Origin: Paramuribaculum sp.
GTDB taxonomy: Bacteria; Bacteroidota; Bacteroidia; Bacteroidales; Muribaculaceae
Reading direction: 5' to 3'
Assembly (NCBI GenBank): GCA_029058705.1
Contig: JAIDXA010000192.1
Coordinates: 1 to 21,303, forward strand
Length of the DNA: 21,303 bases
Shown: one piece after another, positions 14,416-21,303 of the stretch
How the letters are laid out: the number at the start of each line of letters is the position of its first letter
Position numbering within the stretch: position 1 is the stretch's first letter
Program-made: the position numbers and the translations under genes
The notes under the pieces: model-generated
Told to the model about the DNA's origin: nothing
Database searches by the model: none
What the model saw: only the letters and a program-made list of their open reading frames with translations

Positions 14416-15784
14416 GAAGCGGACGCTCATTCATAATGTCTACGTTGTCAACGAAGGCAGATCGTTTCACGGCTATGTGGAAGTCGAGGGCGAATTTATT
14501 AAATCAGTCGGCGAAGGTGATCCTGAAGATTCGTTGAAAGATTCCGCCGATATTATTGACGGCAGGGGGCGGCTGCTCCTTCCGGGAGTGATTGACACCC
14601 ATGTCCATTTCCGTGATCCAGGCCTGACCCATAAGGCCGATATGGCTACCGAGAGCCGTGCGGCCGTTGCCGGCGGAGTGACGTCGTTTGTCGATATGCC
14701 GAACACCAAGCCTCCGACTGTATCCGCCGTGGCCCTCGAAGATAAACTGCAGAGGGCTTCTGAGGTGAGTCTCGCCAATTATGGATTCTTTATCGGAGCG
14801 ACCTCTGACAATCTTGAAGAGCTGAAACGCGTCGACTATTCCCGTTGTGCGGGAGTGAAGCTTTTCATGGGTTCTTCGACCGGTGGAATGCTTGTAGACT
14901 CAGACGAGGTGATGGAACGGATAATGACCGAGGTCCCGGCTCTTATGGCGGTTCATGCCGAGGATGAGACATTGCTCAATGCCAATCGCCAGGCTGTAGT
15001 GGAGCGCTATGGTGAGGATCTTGAAATGGAGTTCCACCCGGTCATCCGTAACCACAGAGTCTGTTTCACGGCCTCGCGCAAGGCAGTGGAGACAGCCCGG
15101 CGTCTGAACCACCGGCTGCACCTGCTTCATGTCTCGACTGCCGATGAACTGACTTTGCTTGAAACTGGAGCGCCAGAAGGAAAACTCGTGACGGCTGAAA
15201 CATGCCCGCAATATCTTGCTTTCAGCGATGAACAATATCCGATGCTCGGCTCACGCATCAAATGCAACCCGGCAATCAAGCGCCCTGCAGACCGCGAGGC
15301 ACTTCGTGATGGTGTAAGATCGGGTCTTATCGACACAATTGCCACGGATCATGCGCCGCATATGGCAGAAGAGAAGCTTGGAACGGCTCTGACAGCAGTT
15401 TCCGGAATGCCTTTGATTCAGTTTTCGCTCACTCTTATGATGCAGATGGTTGAAGAGGGAGTGTTTACGGCAACGGAGGTTGTCGAGAAAATGTGTCATA
15501 ATCCGGCGATCATCTATCGCATTGACCGGCGCGGATTTATCCGCCCCGGATATTATGCTGATCTGGTGATGGTCGACAACGATTGTGATCCCTACACAAT
15601 TACGGACGCCCACGTTTTGAGCCGTTGCGGTTGGACTCCCCTCAATGGGCTGACAGTCAATAACAAGGTTGATATGACGATGGTCAGCGGAGAAATTGCC
15701 TGGCGTTTCGGGGTGCTTTTCTCGAATGTGCGGGGCAAGGAATTGAAATTCAATGTCGTAGAAAAACAGAGCAGCATACAATGA
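14408..15784 (+). CDS. pyrC: Dihydroorotase (class I type)
   Basis: The 458-residue amidohydrolase closes carbamoyl-aspartate to dihydroorotate in pyrimidine synthesis. Zinc ligands are visible: H65 and H67 in DTHVHFRDPG, H183 in AVHAED and H241 in LLHVSTAD, plus the probable carbamylated lysine K151 in VKLFMGSST and the catalytic D314 in ATDHAPH. DMPNTKPPT at 97-104 is the substrate loop of dihydroorotases rather than of hydantoinases or allantoinases. The C-terminal YRIDRRGFIRPGYYADLVMVD closes the small beta domain. The length suits the class I (long) type. It overlaps the glycosyltransferase gene by 8 bases and the carbonic anhydrase gene by ATGA, which indicates translational coupling on both sides. 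Confidence 0.95.
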   Translation: MNRKRTLIHNVYVVNEGRSFHGYVEVEGEFIKSVGEGDPEDSLKDSADIIDGRGRLLLPGVIDTHVHFRDPGLTHKADMATESRAAVAGGVTSFVDMPNTKPPTVSAVALEDKLQRASEVSLANYGFFIGATSDNLEELKRVDYSRCAGVKLFMGSSTGGMLVDSDEVMERIMTEVPALMAVHAEDETLLNANRQAVVERYGEDLEMEFHPVIRNHRVCFTASRKAVETARRLNHRLHLLHVSTADELTLLETGAPEGKLVTAETCPQYLAFSDEQYPMLGSRIKCNPAIKRPADREALRDGVRSGLIDTIATDHAPHMAEEKLGTALTAVSGMPLIQFSLTLMMQMVEEGVFTATEVVEKMCHNPAIIYRIDRRGFIRPGYYADLVMVDNDCDPYTITDAHVLSRCGWTPLNGLTVNNKVDMTMVSGEIAWRFGVLFSNVRGKELKFNVVEKQSSIQ

Positions 15785-16344
15785 TCGACGAGATTATCAG
15801 TTTTAACGAGGCATTTGTCAGAGAAAAAGGCTATGAGCGTTTCCTGACAGACAAATATCCGAATAAACGTATTGCTATTGTGACCTGCATGGACACGCGT
15901 CTTGTCGAGTTGCTTCCCGCTGCACTCGGATTCAAGAATGGCGATGTCAAGATCATTAAGAATGCAGGCGGAACGATCACGAATCCGTTTGACAGCGCTA
16001 TGCGCAGTCTGCTTGTCGCAGTCTATGAGCTTGGGGTCAATGAAATAATGGTTGTCGGCCATACGGGTTGCGGTGTCCAGGGCATGGATTCCGCCGAGAT
16101 GCAGCGGCTGATGATGGAGCGGGGAGTCCCTGCCGGAAATATCTCGCTAATGAAGCATTGCGGAATTGATCTTGACAGTTGGCTTCATGGTTTCGACGAC
16201 ACGGCCTCGGCAGTTCAGGAAACCGTGGATCTTATAGAGCGTCATCCGCTGATGCCGCCCGAAGGCGTGACCGTAAGGGGCTATATCATGGATTCGCAGA
16301 CTGGACGGCTTATGCCTGCAGACCAGGCGTGCGGCACGCTTTGA
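15781..16344 (+). CDS. Beta-class carbonic anhydrase
   Basis: The 187-residue cytoplasmic enzyme interconverts CO2 and bicarbonate. The beta-class zinc site is complete: C36 with D38 and R40 in TCMDTR, and H94 and C97 in GHTGCG. IIKNAGG (58-64) is the conserved strand next to the active site. It is a compact version, as in many Bacteroidetes and Firmicutes. Its ATG overlaps the pyrC stop as ATGA at 15781-15784, so it is probably translated together with dihydroorotase. Bicarbonate is the carbon source of carbamoyl phosphate upstream of pyrC, so a metabolic link is plausible but inferred. The next gene begins 53 bases downstream. Confidence 0.93.
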   Translation: MIDEIISFNEAFVREKGYERFLTDKYPNKRIAIVTCMDTRLVELLPAALGFKNGDVKIIKNAGGTITNPFDSAMRSLLVAVYELGVNEIMVVGHTGCGVQGMDSAEMQRLMMERGVPAGNISLMKHCGIDLDSWLHGFDDTASAVQETVDLIERHPLMPPEGVTVRGYIMDSQTGRLMPADQACGTL

Positions 16345-16397
16345 TCAGGTTTGCTTCTTCACCTGTCCGAAAAATCCATTCTCATTCACAAGTATAT

Positions 16398-17108
16398 ATG
16401 AAACATTCAACTGTTGTCGTCGTAGCTGTGTTGATGTCCGGTTTCCTGCAAGCCGGCGGACAACCGAATCAGGTTGCTCCGGTCGATCTGGAGAAGGACG
16501 AGGAGGTGTGGCCGGAAGAGATTCCAGACTATTCCGCCGGACCGTCGGAAAATATCTTCAATCAGAATCTGACAGAGACTGAGCTGATAGAATTTATGGT
16601 TGCCCAGTCAATATTAGGGGAGCCGGAAGTCGATGCGGAGATGCTTCAGCGGTTCGTGGCCCGCCATAATCCTGAATTTCCTATCGAAATAGCCGACGCG
16701 TATATCAAAGTGGGCCGACGCTATGGAATCAGAGGCGACGTGGCGCTTTGCCAGAGTATTCTTGAAACAGGCTGGTTTCGTTTCTCCGACGGGACGAGTG
16801 TGACAGCCGACCAACATAATTACTGCGGTCTTGGAGTGATCAGCCGCGGACAGCGCGGCCATTCGTTCGATACGGTGGAAGACGGTGTGACGGCGCAGAT
16901 ACAGCACCTCTACGCATATGCCTGCAGCGAACCGATTCCGGCAGGCGAGCGGATGATCGATCCCCGATTCAGGCTTGTGACACGGGGCGTTGCGCCGACA
17001 TGGGCTGATCTGTCAGGACGGTGGGCAGCCAACGACCGCTATGCCAAATCGATAATGAAACTGTTTATTGAATTGAGAAAATTCAGCTCAAATAATCCAA
17101 CACGATGA
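16398..17108 (+). CDS. Secreted glucosaminidase-domain peptidoglycan hydrolase
   Basis: The 236-residue protein has a short signal peptide (MKHSTVVVVAVLMSGFLQAGG) and an acidic linker (about 28-66). A glucosaminidase (PF01832-type) domain covers about residues 97-225. ALCQSILETGWFRF at 116-129 carries the probable catalytic E123. QHNYCGLGVIS (139-149) and SFDTVEDGVTAQIQHLYAYA (156-175) are family hallmarks. The WADLSGRWAANDRYAKSI segment is the typical C-terminal motif. It would cleave the GlcNAc-MurNAc backbone in the periplasm. The ATG at 16398 was chosen because it opens the signal peptide; the frame extends upstream only by overlapping the carbonic anhydrase gene. Its stop overlaps the queF start in ATGA (17105-17108). 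Confidence 0.88.
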   Translation: MKHSTVVVVAVLMSGFLQAGGQPNQVAPVDLEKDEEVWPEEIPDYSAGPSENIFNQNLTETELIEFMVAQSILGEPEVDAEMLQRFVARHNPEFPIEIADAYIKVGRRYGIRGDVALCQSILETGWFRFSDGTSVTADQHNYCGLGVISRGQRGHSFDTVEDGVTAQIQHLYAYACSEPIPAGERMIDPRFRLVTRGVAPTWADLSGRWAANDRYAKSIMKLFIELRKFSSNNPTR

Positions 17109-17575
17109 GAACCGAAGAACAACTTGAAGGAGTTACCCGTCTGGGAGATACTTCTGTGAAATATCCGACCCAATATGCACCCGAGGTGCTGGAGACATTT
17201 GTCAACAAACACCCCGACAATGAATATCTTGTCACATTCACTTGCCCGGAATTCACGTCGCTTTGTCCGAAGACCGGCCAGCCTGATTTTGCCAGGATCA
17301 TAATAAATTACATCCCGCGCGAACGGATGGTGGAGAGCAAGAGCCTGAAGCTGTATCTGTTCAGTTTCCGCAATCACGGCGATTTCCATGAAGACTGCAT
17401 CAATATCATAATGAAAGACCTTGTCCGTCTGATGGATCCGCGCTATCTTGAGGTAATAGGCCTGTTCACACCCAGAGGCGGAATCTCGATCTATCCGTTT
17501 GCCAATTATGGCGATGAGGATCATCAGGATCTGGTGAAAACACGTATGGTAGCCGCATTCCGTAATGATTTCTGA
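17105..17575 (+). CDS. queF: NADPH-dependent 7-cyano-7-deazaguanine reductase (short, unimodular QueF)
   Basis: The 156-residue protein is the small T-fold QueF that reduces preQ0 to preQ1 in queuosine synthesis. FTCPEFTSLCPKTGQPDF (45-62) holds the nucleophilic cysteine C54, which forms the thioimide, and the active-site acid D61. ESKSLKLYLFSFRNH (77-91) is the QueF motif for NADPH binding. FHEDCIN (94-100) supplies the substrate-binding His/Glu pair. It starts inside the stop codon of the glucosaminidase gene (ATGA) and is followed by queC, the preceding enzyme of the pathway. Confidence 0.96.
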   Translation: MRTEEQLEGVTRLGDTSVKYPTQYAPEVLETFVNKHPDNEYLVTFTCPEFTSLCPKTGQPDFARIIINYIPRERMVESKSLKLYLFSFRNHGDFHEDCINIIMKDLVRLMDPRYLEVIGLFTPRGGISIYPFANYGDEDHQDLVKTRMVAAFRNDF

Positions 17576-17597
17576 ACCCTGTCGACTGAAAATAGCA

Positions 17598-18245
17598 ATG
17601 AAAGAAAAAGACTGTCTGATTGTGCTGTCGGGTGGAATGGATTCGACAACGATGCTCTATGACTATGCCGATACTATTGCCGCGGCCGTGAATTTCAATT
17701 ACGGAGCGAACCATAATCGGCGCGAGGCCGAATGTGCCCGCGAGAATTGCCGGCGTCTCGGAATAGAACTGATTGAGATTGATCTGGAGTTTATGGGACG
17801 CTATTTCGAGAGCTCCCTGTTAAGTGGCGGGGACGCGATTCCGGAGGGACACTACGCAGATGAGAACATGCGTTCGACCGTAGTCCCGTTCCGGAACGGG
17901 ATCATGCTGTCGGTGGCGGCCGGACTCGCGGAAAGCCGTGGCCTGAAAGCCGTGATGATCGCCAACCACGGCGGAGACCATGCGATTTATCCAGACTGTA
18001 GGCCCGGATTCATCGAGTCGATGGGCAGGGCAATAGCCGACGGTACTTATGAGGGCATAGAGTTGCGGGCCCCGTATACTAATATGACCAAGGCTCAGAT
18101 CGCTATGCGCGGAGCCGCTATCGGTGTCGATTATTCGCTCACTTATTCGTGCTATAAGGGCGGTGAGAGCCATTGCGGCAGATGCGGAACCTGCGTCGAG
18201 CGTCGGGAAGCGCTGATCGCGGCCGGACTTGAACCGGACTGCTGA
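17598..18245 (+). CDS. queC: 7-cyano-7-deazaguanine synthase
   Basis: The 215-residue enzyme makes preQ0 from 7-carboxy-7-deazaguanine, ammonia and ATP. The PP-loop is SGGMDS at 11-16. FRNGIMLSVAAGLAE (98-112) and NHGGDHAIYPDCRPGF (123-138) are QueC signatures. A zinc site is formed by C185, C193, C196 and C199 in YSCYKGG and HCGRCGTC. The ATG at 17598 gives the conserved start just before the PP-loop. An ATG at 17565 would add 11 residues and overlap queF. It is the last gene of the cluster, and its stop directly abuts that of the convergent kinase gene. queD and queE are not in the window. Confidence 0.96.
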   Translation: MKEKDCLIVLSGGMDSTTMLYDYADTIAAAVNFNYGANHNRREAECARENCRRLGIELIEIDLEFMGRYFESSLLSGGDAIPEGHYADENMRSTVVPFRNGIMLSVAAGLAESRGLKAVMIANHGGDHAIYPDCRPGFIESMGRAIADGTYEGIELRAPYTNMTKAQIAMRGAAIGVDYSLTYSCYKGGESHCGRCGTCVERREALIAAGLEPDC

Positions 18246-19697
18246 TCATTCGTAAAGAACGACCTCGAGTTTTTTTGAACCGGATATTGCTTCGCCGGAC
18301 CAGACGCCTTCGCCGTCAGATGAAACGGTGATTGTCAGGTCTGCTCCTTTGTCGTCGGAGTGGAAAATGAACCGGTCGTCATGGCCGGATCCTTGAAGAT
18401 CGAGAACGATTCCGTAGCTGATATTTGTGTAGGTGCATTTTCCCCAACGACCCATATTGTCGGTAGTCGCTGAGATTTTCACCGGCCATCGTTGTCCGGT
18501 CTGATCAGCGAAATATCCGTTGAAATCATAGGTGTGCATTGTTGGCAGCGCGATGGCGGGAGGTGTTTCTTCCGGTGATTCGGTAACGACGACCGGCGAT
18601 TTGTCGGTAACGGTTGCCTGTTCCGGAACGTCGTCTTCAAGAATCGGGGCAGCGATCTGTCGGGCGGGGCGACGTAAGAGCAGACTGGCTGATAGCGCTA
18701 TGGCGCATAGCGAAAGAAGCGCAATGAGGATCCATAAAATTCCCCGGCCGGAGTGTTTCGGGCTATGGCCAGTTATGGATGCCTGCGGCAGTGCGGCGGC
18801 AAATTCTATGGCGTCGGACTGTCGGGCCGACGCCTGAAACTGCAAAGCTGTTGTCAGTGTTGAACGGAGCTGTGGAGTTACGTCGGCGGGCAGCGCGCGG
18901 GATATATAGCCGGGCGTCAGTTCTGTCGGCTTTGGAGGGCGCGTTCCCGAAAGGGCATGGAGCATTGTGGCCGCAAGAGCATAGACATCGGTCTGTGGGG
19001 AAAACGAAGAAATGCCGGCATATTGTTCGATCGGGGCATAGCCCTCTGTCAATCCGGCGGCGGCAACGGTTCGGGTCGACGTGCCGTTGTCTGCTATGTG
19101 TTTCGATTGTCCGAAATCGATCAAAACAGGAAGCGGCCGGTTGTCGCGGCCGGTTGTGACAATGATATTGCCGGGCTTTATGTCGAGATGCATTATGCGC
19201 CGGGAATGTAGTTTTCCGACGGCATCGCACAGCGGACGCATTAGTTCGAGAGTTTCGGCTTCGGACAGGTGGTGGTGCGATCCGATATAGTCGCGCAGTG
19301 ACGGTCCGGCCAGATAATCCATCGCGAAGTAGGCTGTGGCGTTGGCCCTGAATATTTCGTGGACGCAGACTATATTCGGGCTGAGTCCACGGATTGATTT
19401 CAGACGTTCAGCTTCGGCAATGAAGTCGTCCATTGCCGCGGACACTCTTCCTTTGGCCGCACCGACGGCCACAATGGTCGAGTCGGCCGATGCGGAGTCG
19501 CGTTGACAGTCTGCTGCAAGAAAGAATTCCTTCAGGGCAACGTGTGTTCCAGCCGCATCGGCTGTGCCTATGGCCGATGCCCGGGTGATATATGTGATTC
19601 CAAACCCACCAGTGCCGAGCACACCTTCAACAACATAGCGTGTTGTTGCGGAACATATGACGGTGCCGTTCGGAAGGGCATGCGGTGGAGAGGGCAT
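18246..19697 (-). CDS. Membrane Ser/Thr protein kinase with an extracytoplasmic C-terminal domain
   Basis: The 483-residue protein has a Hanks-type kinase domain at about 20-305: glycine loop GTGGFG (28-33), ATP lysine K56 in VALKEFF, probable helix-C glutamate E96, catalytic loop HLDIKPGN (170-177; HLD instead of HRD) with D172 and N177, and IDFGQSK with D194. A GYAPIEQY segment (219-226) replaces the APE motif. One membrane helix lies at about 319-342. After a Pro/Glu-rich linker, a small beta-rich domain (about 388-483) would face the periplasm and could sense a ligand or envelope state. No PASTA repeats are visible. It lies 46 bases after bioB on the same strand and may be co-transcribed with it. 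No phosphatase partner is nearby. Its targets are unknown. Confidence 0.9.
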   Translation of the reverse strand: MPSPPHALPNGTVICSATTRYVVEGVLGTGGFGITYITRASAIGTADAAGTHVALKEFFLAADCQRDSASADSTIVAVGAAKGRVSAAMDDFIAEAERLKSIRGLSPNIVCVHEIFRANATAYFAMDYLAGPSLRDYIGSHHHLSEAETLELMRPLCDAVGKLHSRRIMHLDIKPGNIIVTTGRDNRPLPVLIDFGQSKHIADNGTSTRTVAAAGLTEGYAPIEQYAGISSFSPQTDVYALAATMLHALSGTRPPKPTELTPGYISRALPADVTPQLRSTLTTALQFQASARQSDAIEFAAALPQASITGHSPKHSGRGILWILIALLSLCAIALSASLLLRRPARQIAAPILEDDVPEQATVTDKSPVVVTESPEETPPAIALPTMHTYDFNGYFADQTGQRWPVKISATTDNMGRWGKCTYTNISYGIVLDLQGSGHDDRFIFHSDDKGADLTITVSSDGEGVWSGEAISGSKKLEVVLYE

Positions 19698-19743
19698 GGC
19701 TCGGTGAGTGTGTGGGTTGGAACTGATTTACAGCCTGTCGGAT

Positions 19744-20730
19744 TCAATAGGTTCTGCCGAGACTTTCGTAGAGCTCATAATCGTCGTCGATCTTGTTGCC
19801 GATGGTTGTCAGCATGTCGCCGACAAGCGATCCGGAAATACCTCCTTTGAGCAGGCGGCGGGTTGTTTCAGGCGAGAGGCGAGCGCGTCCGCCGGCAAAG
19901 CGCATCGCAACTTTCGGGGCGACAAGTCGCATCAGGGCGACACTTAAAATGATTTCGTTTTCTGAAATCAGCGGCGTTCCTTCAAGCGGTGTCCCTTTGA
20001 TGGGTTGAAGGATGTTGACGGGAATCGAGCATGCGCCAGCTTCGCGTGCCTGTTCAGCAAGTTCAAGGCGGTCGCGCAGAGTTTCGCCCATGCCGATTAT
20101 TCCGCCGCAGCATACTTCCATGCCGGCTTCGCGTGCCCATGCGATAGTCTGGAGTTTCTGGGCGTGGGTGTGGGTGGAACAGAGTTTCGGGAAGAAAGCT
20201 GCGGAGGTTTCGAGGTTGCAGTGGTAACGGCTGACGCCGGCCTGACGGAGTTTGACGAGCTGGTCTTTAGACAGCAACCCCATGGAGGCACAGAGGTTGA
20301 TGTCGGCATTGCGTCCGATCTCGCGGTAGATAGAGCAGAACCGGTCCATGTCGGCCGGTGCGACTTTCCGTCCGCTGGTTACGAGGGAGAACCGACAGAC
20401 ATTACGGTCGGAATTGGCTTTGGCGGCCTGCAGAGCCTCGCCAAGAGGAATGAATTCATATTCGTTTATTCCTGTTGCATGTTTGCCCGACTGGGCACAC
20501 CATTTGCAATCTTCGGAACAGCGTCCCGAACGGGCGTTGACAATAGAGCATGTGTCGATTCGGTCGCCGCACCAGTGCGAGCGCACTTCGTCGGCAATGT
20601 CGGCAAGTTCGTCGGGAGTATGAGTGGCGGCAAGAGAGAGAGCTTCATCGACTGTGGCTGGGATTCCACGGAGTGCGCGTTCGCGCACGGTCTGGAGAAG
20701 CCTGTCGTGTGACAATTCGTTAGTTTCCAT
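19744..20730 (-). CDS. bioB: Biotin synthase
   Basis: The 328-residue radical-SAM enzyme inserts sulfur into dethiobiotin. The SAM [4Fe-4S] motif is C71, C75 and C78 in CSEDCKWC. The sacrificial [2Fe-2S] ligands are probably C112 (VCRFS), C147 (NLCAS), C207 (VCCGG) and R277 (AMRFAGGR). YHCNLETS at 169-176 and the NILQPIKGTPLEG substrate loop (239-251) are BioB signatures, as is the GDMLTT ending near 304-309. The length is normal. The ATG at 20730 opens the conserved frame. No other biotin genes are in the window; the only close partner on the same strand is the kinase gene. Confidence 0.96.
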   Translation of the reverse strand: METNELSHDRLLQTVRERALRGIPATVDEALSLAATHTPDELADIADEVRSHWCGDRIDTCSIVNARSGRCSEDCKWCAQSGKHATGINEYEFIPLGEALQAAKANSDRNVCRFSLVTSGRKVAPADMDRFCSIYREIGRNADINLCASMGLLSKDQLVKLRQAGVSRYHCNLETSAAFFPKLCSTHTHAQKLQTIAWAREAGMEVCCGGIIGMGETLRDRLELAEQAREAGACSIPVNILQPIKGTPLEGTPLISENEIILSVALMRLVAPKVAMRFAGGRARLSPETTRRLLKGGISGSLVGDMLTTIGNKIDDDYELYESLGRTY

Positions 20731-20774
20731 ATGACAATAGTGTAGGTTGGCGGTAGCTTAAGGCCGCATGTGTG

Positions 20775-20782
20775 CAAAATTA
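20775..20782 (-). promoter_or_regulatory. Possible -7 box of bioB
   Basis: On the minus strand TAATTTTG (20782-20775) matches TAnnTTTG, placing a start near 20768, about 38 bases before the bioB ATG. No TTTG was found at -33. The 20731-20981 interval is AT-rich and contains no clear BirA-type operator. Confidence 0.4.
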
Positions 20783-20867
20783 CGAAAAAATTGGTAGATT
20801 TTCGTTTAATAATGGAAGTTTTGTATTTTGTAAGTATAGGTCAAATCTTTTTAGCTGGAAAAAAGGT

Positions 20868-20875
20868 TATATTTG
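20868..20875 (+). promoter_or_regulatory. Possible -7 box of the TolC-family gene
   Basis: TATATTTG fits TAnnTTTG and would start transcription near 20882, with a leader of about 100 bases before the ATG at 20982. The -33 region has only a T-rich stretch (about 20848-20852) at shorter than usual spacing. The leader can fold a weak GU-rich hairpin (20897-20925). Confidence 0.4.
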
Positions 20876-20981
20876 CAGACCCGTTCAACAGAAAAAAGCG
20901 GTGTGGTATGTGTTTTTATATCGCTCCGGCTTGATTTTTCGTTTTAAAAAACCTCAAAATAAGCTATCCATAGTTCAAGTT

Positions 20982-21303
20982 ATGACTCTAATCGGTAAAT
21001 TGTTAACCATTGCGGTTGCTGCCGTGTCGGCTTTCGGTGCCGATGCAATGACTGTTTCGCTTGATTCATGCCGGGCAATGGCGCTGTCGAACAACAAGAA
21101 TCTGCGTATGAAGGCAGAGGCTGTGCGTCAGGCCGGTTACCAGAAAGACGAGGCATTTGCGGCTTATCTGCCCGCGCTCGATTTTTCCGGAGGATACATG
21201 TATAACCAGAAGAATCTGTCGATCTTCGATTCAGACCAGCGGCTTCCGGTCCAGTCATTTGATCCGCAGACTCAGAGCTATCAGTTTAATGTTGTGAAGA
21301 ATC
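20982..21303 (+). CDS. TolC-family outer-membrane efflux protein (3' truncated)
   Basis: The first 107 codons are visible. A signal peptide (MTLIGKLLTIAVAAVSAFGADA) is followed by a sequence typical of the TolC/OEP N terminus: VSLDSCRAMALSNNKNLRMK, then AGYQKDEAFAAYLPALDFSGGYMYNQK. Such proteins form the trimeric outer-membrane duct of RND efflux or type I secretion systems. The partner periplasmic and inner-membrane genes would be expected just beyond the window. The ATG at 20982 was chosen because it begins the signal peptide, and no upstream in-frame start is better. Confidence 0.88.
   Translation, partial: MTLIGKLLTIAVAAVSAFGADAMTVSLDSCRAMALSNNKNLRMKAEAVRQAGYQKDEAFAAYLPALDFSGGYMYNQKNLSIFDSDQRLPVQSFDPQTQSYQFNVVKN

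Noticed and set aside
16179..16397. Extended N terminus of the glucosaminidase overlapping carbonic anhydrase
   Set aside because: The extension is out of frame with the carbonic anhydrase, Arg/Ser-rich, and precedes a clear signal peptide.
17576..17597. preQ1 riboswitch near queF/queC
   Set aside because: The gap between the genes is only 22 bases, and no pseudoknot-like motif is seen before queF, which starts inside the previous gene.
20005..20712. Long plus-strand reading frame of 235 codons opposite bioB
   Set aside because: It is exactly antisense to a gene with clear radical-SAM motifs and shows no recognisable domain; it is a by-product of codon bias on the opposite strand.
20731..20981. 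BirA-type operator between bioB and the TolC gene
   Set aside because: AT-rich near-palindromic fragments occur, but no pair of half sites with convincing symmetry was found.
1..21303. CRISPR arrays, tRNA or rRNA genes, prophage or transposase genes
   Set aside because: No regularly spaced direct repeats, cloverleaf sequences, rRNA segments or phage/transposase motifs were recognised.

Overview
The window looks like a chromosomal segment of a gut Bacteroidales bacterium, most likely close to the Muribaculaceae. The reasons are that the genes lack clear Shine-Dalgarno sites, several intergenic regions carry a TAnnTTTG -7 box in place of an E. coli-type -10, and the protein repertoire is typical of the group (lipoprotein with a Bacterial Ig-like domain, plug-less TonB-receptor-like barrel, GYF_2/CD225 protein, tail of the form FDLQGRRV...PGLYIRR). 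The genus is inferred and has not been tested.

Layout. Positions 1-135 are the 3' end of a plus-strand gene, followed by a strong hairpin terminator. A minus-strand GH123-like secreted hydrolase fills 225-1976. A divergent promoter region (1977-2152) then starts a tight plus-strand cluster, dtd - mazG-like - deoC - GYF_2/CD225 protein - DUF2752 protein (2153-4838). It converges, with 11 bases between stop codons, on a minus-strand cluster: Ig-like lipoprotein - rex - a degenerate FAH-fold protein (8177 down to 4850). The gene-poor stretch 8178-8806 holds a minus promoter, a palindromic MITE-like repeat of about 200 bp, and a leader with a probable promoter for the next cluster.

That cluster is a long plus-strand run of eight tightly packed genes (8807-18245): a 995-residue TPR protein, an outer-membrane beta-barrel, a DPM1-like glycosyltransferase, dihydroorotase, beta-carbonic anhydrase, a secreted glucosaminidase, queF and queC. 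Several junctions overlap at ATGA or similar. It mixes envelope functions (TPR, barrel, glycosyltransferase, peptidoglycan hydrolase) with pyrimidine and queuosine synthesis. queC abuts, with no intergenic base, a convergent minus-strand pair bioB - membrane Ser/Thr kinase (20730 down to 18246). Diverging from bioB, a TolC-family gene starts at 20982 and runs off the end.

Working together: dtd, the MazG-like protein and deoC serve tRNA quality control and nucleotide clean-up or salvage. Rex links NADH/NAD+ status to transcription and is translationally coupled to a protein that appears to have lost the metal site of the FAH family. Carbonic anhydrase, coupled to pyrC, could supply bicarbonate for carbamoyl phosphate. 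QueF and QueC are two steps of preQ1 synthesis. No tRNA, rRNA, CRISPR array, prophage or transposase was seen. The least explained items are the palindromic repeat, the degenerate FAH/Rex pair, the TPR/barrel pair and the GYF_2-CD225/DUF2752 pair.
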